The notes under the pieces are model-generated. The model worked only from the letters and a program-made list of their open reading frames with translations, was not told the DNA's origin and made no database searches. DNA of 64,000 nucleotides from the NCBI RefSeq assembly GCF_902859945.1, contig NZ_CADIKL010000040.1:18350-82349 (forward strand). The letters are read 5' to 3'. How positions within the stretch are numbered: the first letter of the stretch is position 1; every line of letters begins with the position of its first letter. Shown piece by piece: positions 17,678-26,118 of this stretch. The position numbers were made by a program, and so were the translations under genes. This DNA comes from Paraburkholderia caffeinitolerans. Lineage in GTDB: Bacteria > Pseudomonadota > Gammaproteobacteria > Burkholderiales > Burkholderiaceae.

Positions 17678-17894
17678 CCGTTACTCACTTCTCCAGTTTG
17701 GTCGCGGCAAGAATTGCGACAAACCATGATTCGTTATGGTGGAAACGCTGGCAATACCAATGATGCGAAACAAGACTGGTTAATCCGGCGACAGATTATG
17801 GCGTATTTCTAATCCTGCTTTACCGACTAATGAAGAGTACCATTGGTCACCAGACTAGCGGTGTCACGCCCCTCCTTTACAAATGAAGGACCAG

Positions 17895-18476
17895 ATGAAA
17901 ATCCAGTTCTCCCGCTCCGTTCTTGCCGTGTTTGCCGCCTCATTGTCGTTTTCGGCAGTCGCGCAAGTGTCGACATACCAGTTTGATCCAGACCACACGT
18001 ACCCGAGCTTCGAGGCCGATCACATGGGTGGCCTGTCGGTCTGGCGCGGCAAGTTCGACCGGTCGCAGGGCACGGTAACACTCGATCGGGTAGCAAAGAC
18101 CGGCACCGTCAACGTGACTACCGAGATCGCTTCGGTTCACACCGGCAACGCCAAGCTCGATCAGCAGCTGCAATCAGATAAGTTCTTCGACGTGGCAAAG
18201 TTCCCTGAAGCGACGTACAAGGGCACGATTCAATTCGAAGGCGACACGCCAGGCGCGGTAGTCGGCAACTTGACGATGCATGGCGTGACCCGGCCTCTGA
18301 CGCTGACAATCGACTCGTTCAAGTGCATGCCGCATCCGGTGCTCAAGCGCGAAGTGTGCGGTGTCGACGCAGTAGGCGAACTCGATCGCAGCGACTTCGG
18401 TATGGACTTCGGCAAGACGTATGGATTCAGTATGAAGACCCGGGTGCTTATTTCGGCCGAAGCGATCAAGCAGTAG
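17895..18476 (+). CDS. YceI-family periplasmic lipid-binding protein
   Basis: 193 residues. A signal peptide ends near FSAVAQ, and the mature protein starts VSTYQFDPDHTYPSFEADHMGG, the YceI hallmark. Later comes MHGVTRPLTLTIDSFKC and a final GMDFGKTYGFSMKTRVLISAEAIK. YceI proteins form a lipocalin-like barrel that binds isoprenoid lipids. The ATG at 17895 has GAAGGA close upstream; an in-frame ATG at 17883 adds four residues. A VOC-family gene follows 39 bases on, so they may be cotranscribed. Confidence 0.9.
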   Translation: MKIQFSRSVLAVFAASLSFSAVAQVSTYQFDPDHTYPSFEADHMGGLSVWRGKFDRSQGTVTLDRVAKTGTVNVTTEIASVHTGNAKLDQQLQSDKFFDVAKFPEATYKGTIQFEGDTPGAVVGNLTMHGVTRPLTLTIDSFKCMPHPVLKREVCGVDAVGELDRSDFGMDFGKTYGFSMKTRVLISAEAIKQ

Positions 18477-18515
18477 CCCGGTAGAGCATGACCCGGCAGT
18501 TCTCAGGAGGCTCGA

Positions 18516-18968
18516 ATGACTGGCACCACCAAGCCGCGCGCTATCGGCTTCAATCACGTTGCGCTGGAAGTCGGCGATATCGAGGAAGCGCTGGCGTTCT
18601 ACGGTCGCATCTTCGACTTTCAATTGCGCGGCAAGAACAAATCGATGGCCTTTATCGATCTTGGCGATCAATTCATCGCCTTGCAGGCGGGACGCAGGCA
18701 GGCCGCGGATGATGGCAGGCATGTCGGCCTCGTTGTCGATGACAAGGAGGCCGCGCGCGCCGCCCTCAAGGCGGCGGGAGTCGAGCTGCTCGGCGGTCCG
18801 TTTCTGGATTTTCTCGACCCTTGGGGCAATCGGATCGAGATCGTGGGCTACGAAAATATTCAGTTCACCAAAGCACAGAACGTTCTGCGCGGCATGGGCC
18901 TGACCCATTTGACCAAGAACGAAAATGCGAAAAAGGAACTGGCGGAAAAGGGTATGGCGGAGGATTAG
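18516..18968 (+). CDS. VOC-superfamily (glyoxalase/dioxygenase-like) protein
   Basis: 150-residue cytosolic protein with paired beta-alpha-beta-beta-beta modules: FNHVALEVGDIEEALAFYG and, later, HVGLVVDDKEAARAALKAAG with DPWGNRIEIV. His in each HV motif and Glu in RIEIV are the likely metal ligands. An AGGAGG ribosome site precedes the ATG. A charged C-terminal tail (TKNENAKKELAEKGMAED) is unusual. Substrate unknown. It sits tail-to-tail with a LysR gene. Confidence 0.85.
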   Translation: MTGTTKPRAIGFNHVALEVGDIEEALAFYGRIFDFQLRGKNKSMAFIDLGDQFIALQAGRRQAADDGRHVGLVVDDKEAARAALKAAGVELLGGPFLDFLDPWGNRIEIVGYENIQFTKAQNVLRGMGLTHLTKNENAKKELAEKGMAED

Positions 18969-18996
18969 GGTGACCGCCTGACGATCATCAATACAT

Positions 18997-19905
18997 TTAT
19001 GCTACCGAGCACAGCCATTCCGAAAACGCTGCGATGGTTCGCTCACGCGGATGGTTTGGCCTGCGAACTACATAGAAGCCGTAGCCAGGCAAGCTCAGTT
19101 GGAAGGCTTTTACCAGCGTGCCGGCGGCGAGTTCTGGCGCCACGAGCATGTCGCTGAAAATCCCGATGCCCTGGCCCGCGATGACTGCCTCAATCGCATG
19201 CAGTTCCTCGCGGAAACTCAGGTGCTGCATATCCTTGAACTCGGGCACACCGCGCCACCGGCGCGCAGCCACGGTCAGCCATCGCTGCCACGTGGGCGGG
19301 TCACGGTCGGCCGGCCCCCACCAGGCATGGACCAGGACATGCCTGGCGAGATCGGCAGGCCGCTTTAGTTCGCCTTCTGCGAGCAGGTGCGGACTGCAGA
19401 CGGGCCAAAAGGTATCGCTCACGAGTTCATCGACGATGCCGTCCGAGGGCGCTTTCCGGCAGGTTGCATAACGAATGGCGACGTCGCCATCGCCGGCCTG
19501 TAGATCGAGTACGGCGTCGGTGCCGATCACTTCCAGCGGCACGTGCGGATGCGATTTCCGCCATGCCGGCAGACGGGGCACCAGCCAGCGGCTGGCGAAG
19601 GCGTTGGTGGCCGTTACACGAAGGGGCTGCTGGTCGCCATCCCGTTTCACAGCAGCGATGGCAACGGCGAAAGATTCCAGCCCGTTACGGACGCCCGGGA
19701 GCAGCCGCGCGCCGGCATCGGTCAGAGCAAGAGGCCGCGGCCTCCGGCGAAACAGCGCGCAGCCGCAGTAGCGCTCGAGCAAGCGGATCTGGTGGCTGAT
19801 CGCGGTGGGCGAAACGCACAATTCCAGCGCCGCCTTCTTGAAACTCATATGGCGCGCGGCGGCTTCGAAGGTGCGGAGCTCGACGAGAGGCGGCAGCTTG
19901 TGCAT
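18997..19905 (-). CDS. LysR-family regulator, GcvA-like
   Basis: 302 residues. The N-terminal HTH is MSFKKAALELCVSPTAISHQ, with LPPLVELRTFEAAARHMSF, as in GcvA-type regulators. A LysR substrate domain follows. It is divergent from the FAD-linked oxidase gene with a perfect palindrome between them, so it most likely controls that gene and itself. Inducer unknown. Confidence 0.92.
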   Translation of the reverse strand: MHKLPPLVELRTFEAAARHMSFKKAALELCVSPTAISHQIRLLERYCGCALFRRRPRPLALTDAGARLLPGVRNGLESFAVAIAAVKRDGDQQPLRVTATNAFASRWLVPRLPAWRKSHPHVPLEVIGTDAVLDLQAGDGDVAIRYATCRKAPSDGIVDELVSDTFWPVCSPHLLAEGELKRPADLARHVLVHAWWGPADRDPPTWQRWLTVAARRWRGVPEFKDMQHLSFREELHAIEAVIAGQGIGIFSDMLVAPELAAGTLVKAFQLSLPGYGFYVVRRPNHPRERTIAAFSEWLCSVA

Positions 19906-19913
19906 AGGGGCAG

Positions 19914-19938
19914 TGTAGGTGAAATCCCTTCACCTACA
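19914..19938. promoter_or_regulatory. 25-bp palindrome, probable LysR operator
   Basis: Perfect 10-base arms TGTAGGTGAA / TTCACCTACA around ATCCC, nine bases upstream of the LysR start codon. LysR proteins typically bind such interrupted palindromes in divergent promoters. Confidence 0.7.
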
Positions 19939-20009
19939 GCTGAATTCTTCGCGTTTGCTCCTGGGCGGGTTTCGATGGAGACTCGAACCGAATTCGAGGA
20001 GAAAACGCC

Positions 20010-21386
20010 ATGCTGCCGATTGGGTCCCTGGCCGAAGCTGCGGCCGAGCTTGCCACCACCTTCCGCGGGCAGCTCCTGTGTCCCACGGACGCTGGCTATG
20101 AGGATGCGAGGAAGGTTCACAACGGTCTGGTCGACAAGCGGCCCGCCCTGATCGCCCAATGCTTCGGCGTGGCCGATGTGGTGGCCGCGCTCGACTTGAC
20201 CCGCAGGCTCGGCCTCGAAGTTGCCGTACGAGGCGGTGGCCACAACGTGGCGGGACGGGCGACGATCGATGGCGGGGTAGTCATCGACCTGTCGCTGATG
20301 AAGGGCATCCACGTGGACCCGCTGCGCAGAACGGTCTGGGCGCAAGGCGGCGCCACTTGGGGCGAGCTCAACCGCGAGACGCAGTTGCACGGTCTGGCAG
20401 TCACCGGAGGCGTGGTCTCCAGCACGGGCATTGCAGGGCTGACGCTCGGCGGCGGAATCGGCTGGCTGATGGGCAAATACGGCCTGGCGCTCGATAACCT
20501 GCTGGCGGTGGAACTCGTCACGGCCGACGGCAAGGTCCTGCAAGCGAGCAGGGAGCAGGAGCCTGAATTGTTCTGGGCGCTGCGCGGCGGCGGCGGGAAC
20601 TTTGGAGTCGCCACAGGCTTCGAGTATGCACTGCACCCGGTAGGCCCGACCGTCACTGGCGGGCCCATCGTCCACCCGATCGAGCGCGCCCGCGATCTGC
20701 TGGAATTTTTCCGCGACCGCACACGCGCGCTGCCCGACGAGCACACGCTGTTCGCCTCGCTGACCCATACGCCGGACGGCTCAGGCGTGCCGGTGGCCGC
20801 CATGGTGACTTGCCACTGCGGGCCGCTGGAGGACGCCGAAGCGGCCATGCGCCCGCTCAAGCAGTTCGCCGTGCCACTGTTCGATGCCGTGGGGCCCATG
20901 CCCTACACGCAACTCAATGGCATGCTGGACGCCAACTACCCCAAAGGCGCGCTCAACTACTGGAAGTCCAACTTCCTGAGCGAACTAAGCGATGCCGCGA
21001 TCGACACCATGATCGATTGCTTCGCGCGTTGCCCCACGCCCAAGGGCCAGTTGCTGATCGAACATTTTCACGGCGCGCTCACCCGCGTCGATGTGAGCGA
21101 GACGGCTTTCCCGCATCGGCGCGAAGGCTACAACTTCCTTGTGCTCAGCCAATGGATGCAGCCTGCCGACACCGAGGCATGTGTCGCCTGGGCGCGTGAG
21201 ACCTCCGAAAAAATGCGGCCTTTCTTCGCCGCCGGCCGCTACGTCAACTACCTCGATGACGACGAGGCGGGGGACTCCGTTGCAGCGGCATACGGTCCGA
21301 ACTACCGGAGGCTTCAGCAGGTCAAGGCCCGCTATGATCAGGCGAATTTCTTTCGCATGAACCAGAACATCCGGCCCCTGCCTTGA
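20010..21386 (+). CDS. FAD-linked oxidoreductase with BBE domain
   Basis: 458 residues of the PCMH/VAO flavoprotein family. The FAD domain contains VAVRGGGHNVAG, in which His78 is the usual covalent FAD attachment site, and GGGIGWLMGKYGLALDNL. The Cys of bicovalent members is not seen there. The C-terminus YDQANFFRMNQNIRP is a berberine-bridge (BBE) ending. Relatives oxidise sugars, aromatic alcohols or alkaloid-like compounds with oxygen. No signal peptide is seen. It is probably regulated by the divergent LysR. Confidence 0.88.
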   Translation: MLPIGSLAEAAAELATTFRGQLLCPTDAGYEDARKVHNGLVDKRPALIAQCFGVADVVAALDLTRRLGLEVAVRGGGHNVAGRATIDGGVVIDLSLMKGIHVDPLRRTVWAQGGATWGELNRETQLHGLAVTGGVVSSTGIAGLTLGGGIGWLMGKYGLALDNLLAVELVTADGKVLQASREQEPELFWALRGGGGNFGVATGFEYALHPVGPTVTGGPIVHPIERARDLLEFFRDRTRALPDEHTLFASLTHTPDGSGVPVAAMVTCHCGPLEDAEAAMRPLKQFAVPLFDAVGPMPYTQLNGMLDANYPKGALNYWKSNFLSELSDAAIDTMIDCFARCPTPKGQLLIEHFHGALTRVDVSETAFPHRREGYNFLVLSQWMQPADTEACVAWARETSEKMRPFFAAGRYVNYLDDDEAGDSVAAAYGPNYRRLQQVKARYDQANFFRMNQNIRPLP

Positions 21387-21398
21387 CGCCCGCGACGA

Positions 21399-22007
21399 TC
21401 AGGCGGACGCGACCGCGAGTTGCGGCCGGTTGGCGGCCACATATTCGGTCAGCAAGGTCTGGAACAGTTCGGCGGCCGGCGACAGCGACCGATGCTTGAG
21501 CCTGAAGGTACAGACACGCCGCATGATGGCCGGCTCCCCAAGCGCCCGGAGCGCGATGCCGGAGACGTTCATCAGATGCCGGGAGTTGGCGGGCAGCAGT
21601 GAAATCCCCAAGCCGTTCGACACGAGCGCGAAGACTGTCGACGGAAACGAAACCTCAAAGGCCACGTTGAGCTGGACGCCTTGCGCGGAGATATGGGCAT
21701 CCAGATCGCGACGGATCGGACTGCCAGGCGATAGCGCAATGAACGGCCACTCGGCAAGCGCCGACCACGCGACGGTGCGTTTTTTCGCCAGTACATGCTT
21801 CTCGGGCACGAGCGCAACAAACGTGTCCCTGAACAGATCGCTTTCCTCGATCTCGGACTGCGCCTCCCGAAACGTACCCACACCGATATCCGCATCTTCG
21901 GCAATCAACGTTTCGCGAATGTTCTCTTCCGCCGTATCCCGCAGCACCACGTGCACGCCGGGATAGCGCGCCTGAAACTCCCGTATGAATGGCGCGAGCA
22001 GCGTGAC
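21399..22007 (-). pseudogene. LysR-family regulator remnant lacking its DNA-binding domain
   Basis: Reading on the minus strand from about 22007 gives a LysR effector domain: LLAPFIREFQARYPGVHVVL, ENIRETLIAEDADIGVGT, SNGLGISLLPANSRHL and a normal C-terminus. The 80-90 residue HTH and linker are absent. Upstream sequence in this frame is unlike LysR and is antisense to other coding sequence. It cannot bind DNA and is best read as a gene cut by a deletion or insertion. Confidence 0.78.
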
Positions 22008-22142
22008 GTCAAGCTGACGATGGTCGACGGGCGCGTCATCTATGAAAACGGCAAGGCATGCCTGGTTGAGCAAGCTGAAATCGTGAACGAGGCGCAACGC
22101 AGGTGTCATGAAATGGCGCAGCGTTTGTCTCTCGTCGGCTAG
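22008..22142 (+). pseudogene. C-terminal fragment of an amidohydrolase (TRZ/ATZ-like)
   Basis: About 44 plus-strand codons from 22008 read VKLTMVDGRVIYENGKACLV, then an EQAEIVNEAQRRCHEMAQRL helix, then a stop. A strand with V(D)G(R/K)V followed by a short helix rich in Ala/Glu is the usual last segment of metal-dependent amidohydrolases such as cytosine/triazine deaminases. The catalytic barrel is missing. Recognition rests on a short segment, so it is moderately uncertain. It abuts the headless LysR gene head-on. Confidence 0.5.
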
Positions 22143-22225
22143 TGAAACTCTCCCACCAGGGTGCCAAGCCTGATCCGGCCGTCCAGCATGTCCTGAATGA
22201 CCTTGAATCTGGATTCGCCTCCGAT

Positions 22226-23890
22226 CTACGAAGCGATCGGGCCGAACCGCTTGCGGCAATCTCCCGACAGGTTGATGTTGCCGTCGGCGTTGATATTGAC
22301 GACTCCCAATGGCGCGTAATGATGGGCGATGCCGTCGGGGGACTTCGCCAACTGGACGACGATGGCGTTGCCCTGGCTGTCCACACCGGCTTCGGTGGGC
22401 CATTCGACGTCGCCGGTGGCGGTGCGCGCGGGGATCAGCCAGTAGTCGCCGGTGCGGTACTGGTTGGGGGGGCGGTTGCCGAAAGGCGGCTGGAACTGGA
22501 TCTCGACGCCGTCTTCGAGTTCGAGCCAGGTGTCGCCGCTCGCCTCCTGGATGAGCGCCGCGTTGTCGCTTGCCAGTTGCAGTCCGCCGTCGGCTGGGTC
22601 GCCCGCCTTCTGGTCCCAGCGCCGCAAGAGTGGATGGAGCGCCTGGGTGCCCTGAATCGAGGTCGATCCAGAGAGCGTCACGGTTCGGCTGCTGCGGTCA
22701 ATCGCCTGGATCTGAAGCAGCGGCGGCGCCTGGTAGGTCAGGACGCTGCCGTCGTCCTGGAGGTCCACCCAGTCGCCTTCCTTGATCCCCAGCCTGTCGT
22801 CCCGGCCCAGGGTGGCAAGCACCGCGGTGGTCGTGCCGTTGCCGGTTTCGACGCTGACGATGGGGAAGGCCACCGAGCCGTTTTCCCTCGACCATTTGAA
22901 CGTGGCGGCGCTGGACTTGCCCGCAGTGCTGCCGTCCCAAGCCGTGCCCGGGCGGTGGATTTCGACCCGGTAGAGCTGGTTTTCCGGCCCTGTGTAGCTG
23001 GCATTTGGGGAGATGATGCAGGGGTCGGCGGAGGCGGTGGTCTGTTTTGCCCTCGCCTTGAGGCGGCCCCGGTTGGCGCCGAACAGCCGGGCGAGGAATC
23101 CACTGTCGGTGGGCTGGAAGTTGTCGCAGGCGCTGGACTTCTCACTTTGGATGCCACGCGATCCCGCCAGCGCCTTGACCTGCCAGACGATCTTCGAGCG
23201 CGCAGCGGTATCGGGGCCGAGGAGCGCCACCTCCCTGATGTCGTCGTCCTCGATGGAGGTGATGAGCCGCTCCCAGACATCCAGGTAGATGAGGGAGTCG
23301 CCCTGAGCCAAAGCCGGTGCGCCGGGGAAATCAGGCTGGGTGAGGTAGGTGACGACGCGCCGGAGCGAAGGCGCCGTTGCGTTGGCAATCGATGGCGCGC
23401 CCTGGAGCGCCAGCGTCATTGTTCCCTGATCTGCGGAAGTGATCTGGACGATCGTGGGCTGGAAAGCCGGTTGCACGTTCGGGATCTGCACGGCGTCGAA
23501 GATTTCGACCAGCTGGCCGTTGGCGAACGGTATGCCGTCAACGGTCCATTGGTCGACGATGACGCTGCCGCTGCCGCCGGGGGGTGCGGCCAGGTTCACC
23601 ACTTGGCCGTCGACGTCGCATGGAATTCCGTCCACGTAATAGCGGCCGAGTCCGATACAGAAGTCGCCTTTGGCCTGGGATTGGGGCAGGGCCGTGAGGG
23701 CGAACCCCCAGTCGAGTGTGGGTCCGCCCTGGGGACCGATGATGTCGGCGGCCAAGGTTCGAAGGGCGGCGAGCAACAGCTCGCCCTGCTCGTTCCAGTC
23801 GGCGTCGAGCTGGACCCGGCCTTGCTGCATCAGGACCCGGTCGAAGTGGCGCAAGGCGTCGAAGGTGTTCCGCGTCAGATCGGCTTTCAC
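22226..23890 (-). CDS. eCIS DUF6519 domain protein
   Basis: 554 residues, last gene of the eCIS operon. The start MKADLTRNTFDALRHFDRVL followed by MQQGRVQLDADWNEQ is diagnostic of DUF6519 proteins found in a subset of extracellular contractile injection systems. Next come IGPQGGPTLDWGFALT, GRYYVDGIPCDVDG, and LIYLDVWERLITSIEDDDIREVAL. The middle and C-terminal parts are beta-rich. It is probably an outer baseplate or receptor-binding component, but the role is not established. The TAG at 22226 is followed by 28 more open codons in the same frame. Confidence 0.85.
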   Translation of the reverse strand: MKADLTRNTFDALRHFDRVLMQQGRVQLDADWNEQGELLLAALRTLAADIIGPQGGPTLDWGFALTALPQSQAKGDFCIGLGRYYVDGIPCDVDGQVVNLAAPPGGSGSVIVDQWTVDGIPFANGQLVEIFDAVQIPNVQPAFQPTIVQITSADQGTMTLALQGAPSIANATAPSLRRVVTYLTQPDFPGAPALAQGDSLIYLDVWERLITSIEDDDIREVALLGPDTAARSKIVWQVKALAGSRGIQSEKSSACDNFQPTDSGFLARLFGANRGRLKARAKQTTASADPCIISPNASYTGPENQLYRVEIHRPGTAWDGSTAGKSSAATFKWSRENGSVAFPIVSVETGNGTTTAVLATLGRDDRLGIKEGDWVDLQDDGSVLTYQAPPLLQIQAIDRSSRTVTLSGSTSIQGTQALHPLLRRWDQKAGDPADGGLQLASDNAALIQEASGDTWLELEDGVEIQFQPPFGNRPPNQYRTGDYWLIPARTATGDVEWPTEAGVDSQGNAIVVQLAKSPDGIAHHYAPLGVVNINADGNINLSGDCRKRFGPIAS

Positions 23891-23922
23891 GGCAGTCTCC
23901 GGAGATCGGCAGTTTCAGGGGT

Positions 23923-26118
23923 TCAGCTCACAAACAGGATGCCGGCATCGCATCCGGCCGGCGAGTATTCGGCAAGGCGCATCATGAGGTTCGATGCGCG
24001 CAGGGGCTGGTACAGGTCGTGGAAGACGCCCATTTCGGATTCGTCGTCGGCGCCGGATTTGATTTCGCAGGCGCAGGCGGCGGCCAACTGGCAATAGGTG
24101 GGCGTGCCATAGCGGCTGCGGGTGAATTCGGGCTCGACTCGCAGCCGCTCCTCGGTCTGCATGCGGTCGCGCTCCCCGGCGTCGATGTCACCTTTTGCGT
24201 ACAGCGCGGAGACGGCAGCCAGCACGCCGTCGGGCTGGCATTCGTAGCGGCGCGGCGTTCGCGACCCTGGGGCAACGTAGCAGAAGCGCACGCACCCCTG
24301 CTGGCGCCTGCACACCAGCACCGATCCCATGAAAATGGCGTTCTCGGCGAGTTCGATGGCGTGCGCCGCGATCTGGCCGAAGACGGTGCTGCGGACAATG
24401 GTGACGGTGACATACGCGCACAAGCTCTGTGGCGCGCCCAAGGCCGGCTGGTCGTTGGCCGTCGCGTCGACGATGCTGTCGCTGATTCGAATTTTTCCCG
24501 GATTCTTTTTCGCTTCGTTCCGGTCCACCTGGATTGCGCCGACGATGCTGTGCTCGATGGTGAGGCAATCCGGAGCGTCGATCAGGTCGAGGCTGGCATC
24601 GGTTGGGCGACGTGGTTTGCAGTCGCATTCGAGGCCCCAGCCGGGAACCAGGGTCGAGTGGCGGATGACGACTCCGGCGATGTCGCCGTCCACCTGGACG
24701 CCGCGACCTGTGACGAGGAGACCGTCCAGCACGAACCAGCTTTCTGCTTCGCCGCTCACGGTCAGGTCGTCGGGCGCCGAGGTCTGCCAGTCGAGGAGCC
24801 GGATCACCGGCCGCGTGCGGTTGGCCGCCCGCAGTTGCAGGGTCTGTTTCGCCTTGAGGGTGATGGATATGGGCTCGACATAGACGCCACTGTCCGCGAT
24901 CTCTATGACCGCATCGGCGGGCTGGTCTTGGGTCCATCGGGCGAGGGCATCGCCGATCTTGCCGTACTCCTCGTTCTCACCGACGCGATAGATGACCGCC
25001 GCCGCAGGCTGGGAAATCGGCCGATCGTATTCGCCGCCGCCGATGTCGGCGGAAAACCCGTAGGCGTACGACACCCAGACTCCCTGCTTCCTCGGTTGGC
25101 CGGGCGGGAAGGCGATGCGCCCCAGCTCGGGATCGACCGCGACGGTGTTGGGTAGTGGCCGGTAGCTCCAGCCCGATAGGTCGGCGGCAACGATTTGTCC
25201 CGGCGCCACCGGTTGGGGCGGGGTGCCGACCCAGATCGTAAAGCTCCCGTCCGGCCCGTAGTACAACGAAATTCCGGACGTGGACGTTTCCGGGTCTTCG
25301 CCCGTTTCAAGCCTGGCGAGCCGGCGTCGGGTGATCGGCTCAGGCAGGTTCAACGGCGTGGGCGAGACGCCCGGCGCTGCCGGCTGGGGCAGGGTGTAGA
25401 GCGGGCTGTCGTTGCCCAGGACGCTGAACGTGAAGCAGTTGGGCGCAACGTCTTCCAGGCAGCAGGCGGGCGTTCGGGTGACGGTGTAGGGCTTGATCCG
25501 CCAGACGAAAACGCCCACTTCCGGGATGTTGAACCTGCCGCGCCCCCGGTGCGAGTCAATGCGGCGCACGTCCACGGTGTGCGCCAGTTCGTCGAAAGGC
25601 CCGCCCAGGTCGTCGAAGGCGTCGCCATCGCGCAGGTTTGCGGTCCGGCCACGGTCGAGCTGAAGATAGCTGATGTTCTGGGTCACCGAGAGCAGGCGAT
25701 AGAACTCGACCGCTTTCGCCGGCCAGCCGCCGACGGCATTCGCAAGGTCTTCAAGAAGCGAGAGGGTGCCCTTGCGGCGCCGGTAGTGGATGGTGTTCGC
25801 CACTTCCTGTCGCGAGATAAGCAGGGATTCCTCAGCCAGTCCCCTCGTGGTTGCAGGGTTCGCCAAGTCGTTCGGATTGTTCAATGGCACGTAGCCGACC
25901 AGCGCGCCGATATACGGAACGACCCACTCATCGCAGGTCTCGATGAACCAGTTGTCGTAGAGCCGGGCAATGTCGGCGTCGATGCCGTTCACCTGCTCGG
26001 AGATCACCTGCAGCAGGGCGCGCAGGGGGTAGCCACGTTCCGCGTCCCGCAGTTGGTGAATGACCGGCAGCAGTTCATACAGGCGGTCGGGGTTTGCGGA
26101 CTGGCTTGGGGTGCTCAC
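23923..26118 (-). CDS. eCIS gpI-like tail protein with right-handed beta-helix region
   Basis: 731 residues. The first 150 or so resemble P2 gpI / T4-type baseplate wedge proteins (DRLYELLPVIHQLRDAERG, then IARLYDNWFIETCDEWVVPYIG). The centre (about 400-600) has repeating short strands such as VIEIADSGVYVEPISITL and VIRHSTLVPGWGLECDC, as in pectate-lyase-like beta helices. Cys-rich spots (PACCLEDVAPNC, ACACE) occur. Its start overlaps the preceding stop by four bases. It probably links the baseplate to outer fibre-like parts. The helix could bind a surface glycan. Confidence 0.82.
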   Translation of the reverse strand: MSTPSQSANPDRLYELLPVIHQLRDAERGYPLRALLQVISEQVNGIDADIARLYDNWFIETCDEWVVPYIGALVGYVPLNNPNDLANPATTRGLAEESLLISRQEVANTIHYRRRKGTLSLLEDLANAVGGWPAKAVEFYRLLSVTQNISYLQLDRGRTANLRDGDAFDDLGGPFDELAHTVDVRRIDSHRGRGRFNIPEVGVFVWRIKPYTVTRTPACCLEDVAPNCFTFSVLGNDSPLYTLPQPAAPGVSPTPLNLPEPITRRRLARLETGEDPETSTSGISLYYGPDGSFTIWVGTPPQPVAPGQIVAADLSGWSYRPLPNTVAVDPELGRIAFPPGQPRKQGVWVSYAYGFSADIGGGEYDRPISQPAAAVIYRVGENEEYGKIGDALARWTQDQPADAVIEIADSGVYVEPISITLKAKQTLQLRAANRTRPVIRLLDWQTSAPDDLTVSGEAESWFVLDGLLVTGRGVQVDGDIAGVVIRHSTLVPGWGLECDCKPRRPTDASLDLIDAPDCLTIEHSIVGAIQVDRNEAKKNPGKIRISDSIVDATANDQPALGAPQSLCAYVTVTIVRSTVFGQIAAHAIELAENAIFMGSVLVCRRQQGCVRFCYVAPGSRTPRRYECQPDGVLAAVSALYAKGDIDAGERDRMQTEERLRVEPEFTRSRYGTPTYCQLAAACACEIKSGADDESEMGVFHDLYQPLRASNLMMRLAEYSPAGCDAGILFVS

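Noticed and set aside
22142..24097. 651-codon plus-strand open frame opposite the DUF6519 gene
   Set aside because: Low-complexity Val/Gly/Arg/Asp composition produced by the complement of a GC-rich gene; no domain, and the opposite strand has clear eCIS homology.
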